A stretch of DNA of 5,987 nucleotides from positions 1 through 5,987 of the forward strand of contig JAJYSL010000269.1 of NCBI GenBank assembly GCA_021793595.1, in the 5' to 3' direction. The stretch is from Acidobacteriota bacterium. GTDB lineage: Bacteria; Acidobacteriota; Terriglobia; Terriglobales; Acidobacteriaceae. Below are positions 1 through 5,987 of this stretch, piece by piece. The notes below the pieces were generated by a model. That model did not search any database, had not been told where the DNA came from, and worked only from the letters and a program-made list of their open reading frames with translations. Position 1 is the first letter of the stretch. Every line of letters begins with the position of its first letter. The translations under genes were made by a program, and so were the position numbers.

Positions 1-257
1 GTGGTTCCGGCGTGGACGTCGTGACATCGTTGCTCCTCTTCTCTGCCATCTTAATGGCCCTCTGGGGAACAACCCTTCCACTTATCCCCCTGTCCGAATT
101 TCCGCAGCCAGATCATGGGACGAATCCGCTCAAACTGCTCTCGACTGATATTGCTTGGATAGGATTTTCTTGGCCCCATCCCCTACTATTGCTGCACGGA
201 AACAGTGCGAAGATCGCTTTTTTGGCGCCCTTACAATATCATGCCTCAAGATCGTAA
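1..257. other. Leftmost region, no supportable gene
   Basis: I see no recognisable gene here. A + strand frame is open from the left edge to a TAA at 255-257, with a possible GTG start at 12. Its product would be about 81 residues, hydrophobic near the N-terminus and rich in Leu and Pro, with no motif I know and no clear ribosome binding site. The same frame continues after the TAA into recognisable tyrosine-recombinase sequence, so part of this stretch may be more heavily decayed integrase DNA. I could not trace conserved recombinase motifs to the left of about 240. Confidence 0.4.
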
Positions 258-484
258 ACAGGCTCTTACAGCGCGCGCCATACCTACGGGAGTTTCACGA
301 TGGAGGCTCCAGGAAATATATTCGCGGTTGCTGATTCGATGGGGCATGTGGATGTGCAATCCATGAAGCCGCGTATCAGCGTCCTCGATTGGAACCTTTA
401 CGAGAAGTGATCGATCACCTCAACGAGGCGAACGGTTCACGTCACGTTTTACGTCACGTTGAGGCAAAAGAGCCAAAATCATGA
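258..484 (+). pseudogene. Tyrosine recombinase (integrase), C-terminal remnant with frameshift
   Basis: This is the catalytic C-terminal end of a phage- or island-type tyrosine recombinase, an enzyme that cuts and rejoins DNA through a tyrosine nucleophile. In the frame starting at 258 the product contains YSARHTYG (box II arginine at 276-278), then GNIFAVADSMGHVDVQ (the Gly-His pair at 342-347), then SMKP. The frame then breaks. Two bases on, from 374, another frame reads YQRPRLEPLREVIDHLNE, starting with the expected catalytic tyrosine, and ends after a basic RHVLRHV tail at TGA 482-484. Removing CG at 372-373 would restore one continuous frame. A TAA at 255-257 closes the first frame upstream. 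A second frame, reading MPQDRKQAL from 241, could join at about 267 if one base has been lost, but this is less certain. The N-terminal domain and most of the core are missing or unrecognisable, so the gene is inactive. It points toward the 3' end of tRNA-Lys, which suggests an integration scar. The family call comes from motif recognition by eye. Confidence 0.75.
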
Positions 485-527
485 AGTTTGTACCGCCTGC
501 AAGTACTTAAATTGGAATGATTTAGAT

Positions 528-603
528 TGGTGGACGCGGAAGGAATCGAACCTTCAACCTGTCGATTAAGAGTCGAATGCTCTGCCAGTTGAGCTACGCG
601 TCC
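528..603 (-). tRNA. tRNA-Lys (anticodon CUU)
   Basis: This is a complete 76-base tRNA gene on the minus strand, with the 3' CCA encoded in the DNA (528-530). The acceptor stem GGACGCG (597-603 on the complement) pairs perfectly with CGCGTCC (532-538), and the discriminator base is A. The D-stem GCTC/GAGC and the T-arm GGTTCGATTCC are present. The anticodon loop reads CTCTTAA, so the anticodon is CTT, which reads the lysine codon AAG. The base pair closing the far end of the anticodon stem (27-43) appears to be a T/C mismatch; the other four pairs are good. The gene lies 107 bases downstream of a same-strand protein gene, so read-through transcription is possible. A weak promoter-like pair (TTGCAG and GATCAT, 18 bases apart on the minus strand, 611-640) precedes it. 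Confidence 0.97.
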
Positions 604-710
604 TGGAGGGATGATCGTGCGGCAGCGATCGAGTCTGCAAGGCCCAATCGCAAGGTGATCAACGCAAGAATATCACAATCGCGCTGGGCTTTATGCGGCC
701 TGCGTAGACC

Positions 711-2462
711 CTAGAAAGAAAATGCCAGACCGCCGGTCACCAAACGCGGTGCCTGCGCAAAAAATAATGTCTGGCCAGCGACCATATAAATCGGCTGATA
801 CCCCTGCGCCAGAATGTTCTGCATCACCACATCCAACTCCAAGTGATCAGGCGAGGAATTTCCGGATCCTAGCGGCTGTCGCAGCATCACACTGAGATAG
901 GGTGCAGTCATTCCGGTGTCGAACGGATCCACGGCGGTAATGGTTTGCTCCGGCTGCCAACGGTAGCCCGCATTCCACGTGGCGCCTGAACCGCCACGGA
1001 TCCGGCCATGCAGGCTCACCAGCACGGATTCAGTACGCGTCGGAGCAACCTCTGCCAATGCGTCGACAAAGGTATTTTGTCCGGTAAACCCTGCGGTCGG
1101 CATCGCAACCGCGGGTCCTTCTGCATATTCGACCGCCGTCCACAGATTTCCTTTCAACTGCCGCGCTGCAAACACGCGAAATCCACCACCGGAATAATTG
1201 GGGCCGATGGAACGAAATGCGCCCGTGACCGGATCCAGCAAGACATCCCCGGAGGAAAACTCCGCCGCGCTGGCGTCGCCGTACCCATTCAGGATGGGAT
1301 CGACGAAATGGTCATAAAAATAAGCCGCTTCCAATTGGAGGCCGGCAATTTTGCGCTGAATGGAAAACTCCTGGTGCAGCGAATGCGTCAGTCTTATGCT
1401 GCCGTCCTGCATCGCCATCGCCGGCACAGCGCCGGAGGAAGCCAGATCTGTCAATCCCTGCATATCTGTCGCGGTTGCCAGTCTATATGAGACTTCACTG
1501 CCGGCCTGCTGCACGTGGACCGCCATGAAGGGTAACGCTACGGCCGCATTTTGTCCGGCTTGCACGGCTTCTGATTCAGCACCAAATTGCGCGACAACAG
1601 CGTCGCTTAACGCCAGTTGCTCCCCACCGCGAACCTGAAGAATCTGTAGCCGTCCCAAACCGGTTCCAAAATCCATGGGCAGCGTGCGGAAGGACGCCAC
1701 CGCTCGCGTGGTATCGCCAGGAAGTGGGTTTCTTTCCATGCCCGCGGCAACAAATCCAGCTCCGCTGGTCGAGGATTGCACATGCACCACGGCATCGCTG
1801 GAATTGCCCTCCCGCATGCGGAAGAAGGCTTCCTGACGGAATCCTCCTTCGCCAAACTGCGAAGAACCGGCCGTCAGCGCGGCGCGAACGCGAATCGGAT
1901 GAGCGGCATCGGGATAATCCGCCGTATCATCGCGGTCAGCCTCCTCTGTGTCCGAGCCCTGCATGTTTCGCGAATCCGCATTGGGCTGCTCATTCGCTTG
2001 ATCCGCGCTCGGCTGATCTGTCCAGCGCAGGATGGGGCGATTCACTCCGGAGCGCAGCAGCCACTTCCAATCCCCAGGCGACTCATCCGCGCCGCGCGGA
2101 ACGGCTGGAAACCATTGCGACACATCCATCAGCGACATCAAACTGAGATTGACGATGGCATGGGTCCCGATGCCAACCTGGATGTTCTTCCGATGTGCGG
2201 GCAGCGAATACGCATGCAAAACGCGAATGCTGTAGTGGCCTGGAGCCAGATCGGAAAATTGATAATGTCCGTGAATATCGGTAAATGCGGTCAGCAGAGG
2301 AAAGGTTTCGACGGAACTAAACAACTCAACCACGACGCCCATCAACGGGGCGTGATTGGAATCCTGGACAACGCCGCTAACGCTAGCTGGCCCCGCAGCA
2401 AGCGCGGGAAAGGCTAACGATAACATTGCTGCCAATACGAATTGAGACGCGGATCGAATCAC
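711..2462 (-). CDS. Exported carboxypeptidase-regulatory-like domain protein with predicted C-terminal outer-membrane beta-barrel
   Basis: The product has 583 residues. Residues 1-22 form a signal peptide (basic start, hydrophobic core, ALA-A cleavage site). Residues about 27-108 form a carboxypeptidase-regulatory-like beta-sandwich: SVSGVVQDSNHAPLMGV, then TDIHGHYQFSDLAPGHYSIRV. Such domains often open SusC/TonB-dependent-receptor-like proteins. A Trp-rich stretch follows (DWKWLLRS at 131-138), then an acidic, Gln/Asn/Asp-rich linker (about 147-187). Residues 190-583 alternate polar and hydrophobic residues with many Gly and aromatic residues and end in LAFSF; a terminal Phe is typical of outer-membrane barrels. 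I see no TonB box or plug domain, so an ordinary TonB receptor is unlikely. The start is GTG (2460-2462); an in-frame TGA six codons upstream and no other start before the signal peptide support it, although no strong ribosome binding site is visible. It lies 114 bases downstream of the GWxTD gene on the same strand. Its substrate or partner is unknown, and the barrel is inferred from sequence character only. Confidence 0.85.
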   Translation of the reverse strand: MIRSASQFVLAAMLSLAFPALAAGPASVSGVVQDSNHAPLMGVVVELFSSVETFPLLTAFTDIHGHYQFSDLAPGHYSIRVLHAYSLPAHRKNIQVGIGTHAIVNLSLMSLMDVSQWFPAVPRGADESPGDWKWLLRSGVNRPILRWTDQPSADQANEQPNADSRNMQGSDTEEADRDDTADYPDAAHPIRVRAALTAGSSQFGEGGFRQEAFFRMREGNSSDAVVHVQSSTSGAGFVAAGMERNPLPGDTTRAVASFRTLPMDFGTGLGRLQILQVRGGEQLALSDAVVAQFGAESEAVQAGQNAAVALPFMAVHVQQAGSEVSYRLATATDMQGLTDLASSGAVPAMAMQDGSIRLTHSLHQEFSIQRKIAGLQLEAAYFYDHFVDPILNGYGDASAAEFSSGDVLLDPVTGAFRSIGPNYSGGGFRVFAARQLKGNLWTAVEYAEGPAVAMPTAGFTGQNTFVDALAEVAPTRTESVLVSLHGRIRGGSGATWNAGYRWQPEQTITAVDPFDTGMTAPYLSVMLRQPLGSGNSSPDHLELDVVMQNILAQGYQPIYMVAGQTLFFAQAPRLVTGGLAFSF

Positions 2463-2551
2463 CGATCGTTCAGCTACTCACTCGAGGTTACCCTCTCTGC
2501 CGCAGCAAGGTCGTTTGGGGGAACGTACCTTCCACGCACGAGATCAATTAT

Positions 2552-2572
2552 GCCTGCGTTTTAGACGCAGGC
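2552..2572 (-). terminator. Hairpin after the GWxTD gene, possible terminator
   Basis: A perfect 8-base inverted repeat (GCCTGCGT / ACGCAGGC) with a 5-base loop begins 4 bases beyond the stop codon of the leftward GWxTD gene. On the minus strand it is followed by an A/T-rich stretch (ATAATTGAT) rather than a true run of T. It may therefore be a weak terminator, or a stabilising 3' end that lets some transcription continue into the next gene. Confidence 0.5.
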
Positions 2573-2576
2573 CATT

Positions 2577-4307
2577 CTATTGCGTGACCTCAAAGGGTGC
2601 GGATTGCGCCAGTTGCTGTTTCGATACTCCATCATTCACACTTATGGTGATTTCGTAGTTTCCTGGTTGCAGACTCGCCAGGGGCATGGATTTCTCCAGC
2701 GTCACCTGGTCGGAGTTGGGATTCAGCTTATTGGCCGACTCCGTGGTTTCAAACAAGGTTTTATGAGTGCCAAGGTTGATCACCTGGTAATGAACCGTAG
2801 CCTCATTTTGCTTGGTCTTTGGATTAATTTTCAAATTGTACACCTGCATCCAGAAGTCCAGACTCTGATCCCGGTTGAAGCTTACGGGCTGAGTCGACGT
2901 CGCACTCACACGCGGACGAATGAAGGTATTTCCGATGACGAATTGCCCGGTTCCGATGTCCTTGGCGGGCACCTGCTGCATTTTGTCCGCCAGGATCAGC
3001 GAAGATGCGGCAAGCTTGTCGTCGTCATACTCCGGAACTACAAAAGAACGAGCGTAGGTGCCAATGTGATCCGGATTGTTCACGTCCTTGATCACGACAT
3101 CCAGGCGATAGCGTCCCGGACGCAACGGCAGCGCCTTCCAATAAACTGACTTGCTGTCCAAGGTCTTCGGCAATAATTCCGACGGTTCATCTACTTCCAC
3201 CGTGTCTTCAAAGGTCTGGGCAATTCGGCCGGTAATGGTCGAGACACGTCCCAAGATGTTGACGACCCCCTTTGCAACCCCGTCCGTTGTCTTGTATGTA
3301 ATATCGCGATTGCGAATCTGCAGCGTAATCGGAACCAGCACAGTGTCGTCAGTGACGCGAACAAAATCCGTCCTGACGTCGAACGGGAAGAATGGGCCGG
3401 TCAACACTTTATGGCTGGTCATGAATTCGTCAAGATCTTTGAACTTGATGGTAGGAGCCGCTTCCAACTTCGCATATTGCTCCAACCGGTCAAATTCCTT
3501 CGAACCTTCCATCGAAGACATCGGTCCCTTACCCAGTTGCTCCAGTCCGCCATTGAAGCGATCTTTTTTGGAGGAACGGCCCATCTCTTCATCCAGTGTG
3601 GGGCCGCCTCCTGGGACGTGCAGCAGCGCGTCTTTCTCAGCGCGATTGATGGTCATGTGGTAGTCGCCGCACATGCAGGGGTCGACGAACTCAATGTCGA
3701 TATTTTCGCCGACACCATCCAGATGGCGATAGTTCCATACTTCGAACGGATATGTCTCCGTCTGTCCCCCGCCTTCCGACATGGGACGATTGTACGGTCC
3801 GCCGGCTGGATGCGAGTCTATGCTGTCCGGGGGTCCCCAAGCGATGTACATATGACCGCGATCCGTCATCCAGCCCGGCTTCCCGGCTGCGAAGTGTTCG
3901 TTGGCATAGGCAATGCGCCGATAGATTTCCTCCCGATAGCTGTTATCCGGGGATTCGGGATCTGGGTTGCGACGGCGCCAAAACTGTTCAATAAAGGCGT
4001 CCCGCTCCTCGTCGTTGGAAAGGGACAGAAATGCACTCCGTTCCTGGTCAGTAATAATCCAGCGCACGTCCTGATCAAGCCACTTCTTGTAGGGACCCTT
4101 TAATTCCTGGCGCAACTCTTTCTGCTGCTCGCGAATCTCCTTATCGCTCAGCTTTCTCTTCAAGGGATTAGGTTGCTGGGTGGCCATCTCGGAAGTATTC
4201 AGGGATGTATCTTGCGTCTGGGCCGCTTGTGCACGTACTTCGCTGGCCGGATATCCCCAGAAAACAACCAGGGTTGCAAGGGCGATAATAAAGCGTATCC
4301 GGAACAT
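2577..4307 (-). CDS. Secreted GWxTD-domain protein
   Basis: The product has 576 residues and belongs to the GWxTD-domain family, whose biochemical role is not known to me; many Acidobacteriota encode proteins of this form. Residues 1-28 form a signal peptide with an AQA-AQ cleavage site, followed by a charged helical stretch (about 50-72). The GWxTD domain spans about 72-245. Its markers are YKKWLDQDVRWIITDQER (73-90), FIEQFWRRRNPDP (105-117), RIAYANEHF (131-139) and the name-giving GWMTDRG (145-151), followed by YIAWGPPD (154-161) and EFVDP (206-210). Residues about 300-430 and 460-576 look like beta-sandwich domains, each with an LxPGxYxhxxxV-type strand (LRPGRYRLDVVIKD; LQPGNYEITISVND). 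The only two cysteines are C211 and C213. The ATG start is backed by GAGGT (4314-4318) six bases upstream and by the signal peptide. The gene is divergent from the efflux adaptor gene and is followed on the same strand by the barrel protein gene, suggesting an envelope role. The family call is firm; the function is open. Confidence 0.95.
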   Translation of the reverse strand: MFRIRFIIALATLVVFWGYPASEVRAQAAQTQDTSLNTSEMATQQPNPLKRKLSDKEIREQQKELRQELKGPYKKWLDQDVRWIITDQERSAFLSLSNDEERDAFIEQFWRRRNPDPESPDNSYREEIYRRIAYANEHFAAGKPGWMTDRGHMYIAWGPPDSIDSHPAGGPYNRPMSEGGGQTETYPFEVWNYRHLDGVGENIDIEFVDPCMCGDYHMTINRAEKDALLHVPGGGPTLDEEMGRSSKKDRFNGGLEQLGKGPMSSMEGSKEFDRLEQYAKLEAAPTIKFKDLDEFMTSHKVLTGPFFPFDVRTDFVRVTDDTVLVPITLQIRNRDITYKTTDGVAKGVVNILGRVSTITGRIAQTFEDTVEVDEPSELLPKTLDSKSVYWKALPLRPGRYRLDVVIKDVNNPDHIGTYARSFVVPEYDDDKLAASSLILADKMQQVPAKDIGTGQFVIGNTFIRPRVSATSTQPVSFNRDQSLDFWMQVYNLKINPKTKQNEATVHYQVINLGTHKTLFETTESANKLNPNSDQVTLEKSMPLASLQPGNYEITISVNDGVSKQQLAQSAPFEVTQ

Positions 4308-4333
4308 GTCTGGACCTCAATTTCTGTATTCTG

Positions 4334-4362
4334 ATTGTATGGCGTTGGGATGACACTTTCAA
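4334..4362 (-). promoter_or_regulatory. Sigma70-type promoter for the GWxTD gene
   Basis: On the minus strand a -35 element TTGAAA (4357-4362) and a -10 element TACAAT (4334-4339) are separated by exactly 17 bases. Each element matches the sigma70 consensus at 5 of 6 positions. Transcription would start near 4327, giving a leader of about 20 bases that contains the ribosome binding site at 4314-4318. The call rests on sequence match alone. Confidence 0.55.
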
Positions 4363-4469
4363 GCGAGTGAGCGTTCCCAATTCACCGATAGACAAGCCTA
4401 TTCCACCGCGACAGTTTGCAGGCAACAGCCTCTTTCGAGACCGCACTCTCCGGGGCGGAATCGTAGAAT

Positions 4470-4495
4470 GGAACTTTAGTCAGCGCATAATCGTA
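4470..4495 (+). promoter_or_regulatory. Possible ECF-sigma-type promoter upstream of the efflux adaptor gene
   Basis: The + strand carries GGAACTT (4470-4476), identical to the -35 element used by RpoE-like extracytoplasmic-function sigma factors. A TCGTA that could serve as a -10 follows at 4491-4495, 14 bases after GGAACTT. This spacing is about two bases shorter than in classical RpoE promoters, so the call is weak. A second GAACTT (4530-4535) has no convincing partner. I see no better sigma70 match for the adaptor gene. Confidence 0.22.
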
Positions 4496-4571
4496 CATAT
4501 AGACAAAGGACGCGTCGGAAGATGCCAGTGAACTTCTGTGTGATCCCGCCAATGATGGAAGAGATTGCCGA

Positions 4572-5957
4572 ATGAAGATCAATAAAAAGATGATTGCCAT
4601 TGTGGTTGTTATCCTGATCGGCTGTGCTGCGCTGGTTGCTCTTACCGTTTATCGCAGCGACGCCAAAGCGGAAAAAGTGCTGACTGCCAAGGTGACGCGA
4701 GAAAATCTCTCCAGCATTGTCAGCGGCACTGGTGAAATCAAGCCTCTTCCGAGGAATTATGTCAATATCGGGGCCACCGCTTTTGGCCCTATTACCCACC
4801 TGTATGTCAAAGAGGGTGACCACGTCAAAAAGGGCGAAGTCCTGGCGGTCATTGAGAACGTGGGACTGGAATCCGCAGTAGGCGCTCAAAAAGCCGCCAT
4901 CAGTGGAGCGCAACGTGATATCACGGCCGACATCGCCGCTCAGCAAGCGGCGAAAGCGAATGTCGATCACGCCCAGGCAGACCTGGAGCAGAAGCAACTT
5001 GATTACAAGCGTGCCCAGGAACTGTATAAAGACGCTTTGATTGCGAAGCAGGATTTTGATGCCAAGAAGGCTGCTTATGACATCGCAGTAGCTACGCTGG
5101 CCCAGGACCAGGCTTCGCTGGTGCAGGCCAATGCGCAGACCGCCTCGGCCCGCGCCAAGCTGAGTAGCGCGCAACAGACACTTCGGGGCAATGTCAATGC
5201 TTACAATCTGTCGATCAGCATTGCGCCCTTCGATGGCATCGTGACCAATTTGCCGGTGCATGAAGGCGAGACGGTAGTGGAAGGCATCCAGAACGCCGTG
5301 GGCAGCACCTTGATGACGCTCGCCAATATGTCAGTCGTGACAGCCGAGGTCAAGGTAGACGAGACTGACATAACCGGGGTCCAACTCGGCCAGCCGGCCG
5401 ATGTTACCGTCGATGCAATTCCCGGCAAGATTTTCAAGGGTCACGTCACTGAGGTGGGCGACCAAGCGTTGCTGCGATCGACCGGTGTTTCCACCAGTCA
5501 AAGCACAACCGGCACGGAAGAGGCGAAAGACTTCAAGGTCGTGATCACCCTGGACAATCCTTCCCCCGAAATGCGACCTGGCCTTTCAGCAGCCGCCAAG
5601 ATCACCACAGCGCATAAAGATAACGTGGTCGCCATTCCACTGCAGGCTTTGGTTATGGAAGTACCGGATACCGGGAAGAAGAAGGGTGTCAAGAAGCTGA
5701 ATGCAAGCCTGGCCACCGGTCCGAAGCCACAGCCGGTGCAGGGAGTTTTTGTTTTGAGAAAAGAAGGGCGAAAATTGCGTGCCGTCTTCGTGCCTGTTCA
5801 GACAGGCATCACTGGAGCTTCTGATATTGAGGTGACCAGCGGCGTAAAGCCCGGAGATGAGATCGTCATTGGACCCTATCGTGTTCTCCGCATATTGAAA
5901 GACGACGCAACCGTGAAACGCGATAAGACTCCGGCAGCGACAAATCCCGCAACGTAG
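4572..5957 (+). CDS. Efflux periplasmic adaptor subunit (MacA/HlyD-type membrane fusion protein)
   Basis: The product has 461 residues and belongs to the membrane fusion proteins that bridge an inner-membrane transporter (ABC MacB-type or RND) and a TolC-like outer-membrane channel. Residues 7-27 form one N-terminal membrane segment after three lysines. The first half of the lipoyl/barrel-sandwich domain is at about 56-95 (VKEGDHVKKGEVLAVIE, 79-95). An Ala/Gln/Lys-rich coiled-coil hairpin spans about 98-208. The second lipoyl half is at about 214-238 (IAPFDGIVTNLPVHEGETV). The beta-barrel is at about 245-335 (VDETDITGVQLGQPADV), and the membrane-proximal domain runs from about 335 to 445 (MRPGLSAAAKI, VVAIPLQAL, GVKPGDEIVIG). 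A Lys-rich insertion (about 368-386) and a short Lys/Thr/Pro/Ala tail are present. The ATG has GGAAGAG (4557-4563) 8 bases upstream. The next frame starts 3 bases after the stop, as in an efflux operon. Length and domain order suit the family; the substrate cannot be told from sequence. Confidence 0.96.
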   Translation: MKINKKMIAIVVVILIGCAALVALTVYRSDAKAEKVLTAKVTRENLSSIVSGTGEIKPLPRNYVNIGATAFGPITHLYVKEGDHVKKGEVLAVIENVGLESAVGAQKAAISGAQRDITADIAAQQAAKANVDHAQADLEQKQLDYKRAQELYKDALIAKQDFDAKKAAYDIAVATLAQDQASLVQANAQTASARAKLSSAQQTLRGNVNAYNLSISIAPFDGIVTNLPVHEGETVVEGIQNAVGSTLMTLANMSVVTAEVKVDETDITGVQLGQPADVTVDAIPGKIFKGHVTEVGDQALLRSTGVSTSQSTTGTEEAKDFKVVITLDNPSPEMRPGLSAAAKITTAHKDNVVAIPLQALVMEVPDTGKKKGVKKLNASLATGPKPQPVQGVFVLRKEGRKLRAVFVPVQTGITGASDIEVTSGVKPGDEIVIGPYRVLRILKDDATVKRDKTPAATNPAT

Positions 5958-5960
5958 GCT

Positions 5961-5987
5961 GTGACGAATGAAACTGATACCCTGAAC
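5961..5987 (+). CDS. Start of the next gene in the efflux operon, cut by the window end
   Basis: A GTG codon three bases after the adaptor stop opens a frame reading MTNETDTLN to the window edge. The nearby ATG at 5968 is in another frame and meets a TGA at 5983-5985, so it cannot be the start. The tight spacing suggests translational coupling to the adaptor gene. By family context the product is expected to be the partner transporter, most often a MacB-like ABC ATPase or permease, but nine residues cannot show this. No strong separate ribosome binding site is visible. Confidence 0.5.

Noticed and set aside
11..17. Short match (GTGGACG) between the left edge and the tRNA 3' end
   Set aside because: Seven bases is expected by chance. 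It is not evidence of the second attachment site.
12..257. Possible 81-residue + strand protein
   Set aside because: No ribosome binding site, no recognisable motif, open at the left edge, and followed in the same frame by decayed integrase sequence. I cannot support it as a real gene.
439..460. Direct repeat ACGTCACGTT twice, 12-base period
   Set aside because: It lies in the restored integrase frame and encodes the repeated peptide RHV-L-RHV of the recombinase's basic tail, so it is explained by coding and is not a binding-site repeat.
613..630. Small hairpin GATCG/CGATC between the barrel gene and the tRNA
   Set aside because: A 5-base stem with an 8-base loop and no T-run on the relevant strand is too weak to call a terminator.
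698..705. GCCTGCGT near the barrel gene stop repeats one arm of the hairpin at 2552-2572
   Set aside because: Only 8 bases match and no second arm is present at 698-710, so no terminator can be claimed there.
1776..2417. Long plus-strand frame opposite the barrel gene
   Set aside because: It is antisense to the signal-peptide and regulatory-domain coding part, is low in recognisable motifs, and has no start signal.
3411..4103. Plus-strand frame of 230 codons opposite the GWxTD gene
   Set aside because: The opposite strand encodes the highly conserved GWxTD domain, so this frame is a by-product of that coding strand.
4476..5261. Long minus-strand frame (261 codons) opposite the adaptor gene
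   Set aside because: It lies antisense to the well-supported adaptor coding sequence and shows no domain. It is a shadow frame.

Overview
The window looks like chromosomal DNA of a Gram-negative bacterium, most likely an Acidobacteriota member (Terriglobia-like). The main pointers are a secreted GWxTD-domain protein of the form common in that phylum, a carboxypeptidase-regulatory-like/outer-membrane beta-barrel protein, and an efflux adaptor with an Acidobacteria-style C-terminus. This assignment rests on remembered family resemblance, not on a search.

Layout, left to right. Positions 1-257 hold no gene I can support. Positions 258-484 (+) carry the decayed C-terminal end of a tyrosine recombinase, broken by a 2-base insertion directly before the catalytic tyrosine codon. 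It lies 43 bases from the CCA end of a complete tRNA-Lys(CUU) gene (528-603, -), the arrangement expected for the scar of an element integrated at a tRNA 3' end. Next come two leftward genes. The first (711-2462) encodes a predicted exported protein with an N-terminal carboxypeptidase-regulatory-like domain and a beta-barrel-like C-terminus. The second (2577-4307) encodes the GWxTD protein, with a good sigma70-type promoter upstream and a hairpin just after its stop codon. Across a 264-base divergent intergenic region, a rightward gene (4572-5957) encodes a MacA/HlyD-type periplasmic adaptor. Three bases after its stop, a GTG codon opens a frame that runs off the window and is probably the next gene of the efflux operon.

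How the parts may work together. The adaptor should link an inner-membrane transporter (probably encoded just to the right) to a TolC-like outer-membrane channel. The GWxTD and barrel proteins are both predicted to leave the cytoplasm, are neighbours on the same strand, and may form a cell-envelope pair of unknown function. No complete new defence or mobile system is visible. The least ordinary items are the integrase scar at tRNA-Lys and the plugless regulatory-domain/barrel protein beside the GWxTD gene.
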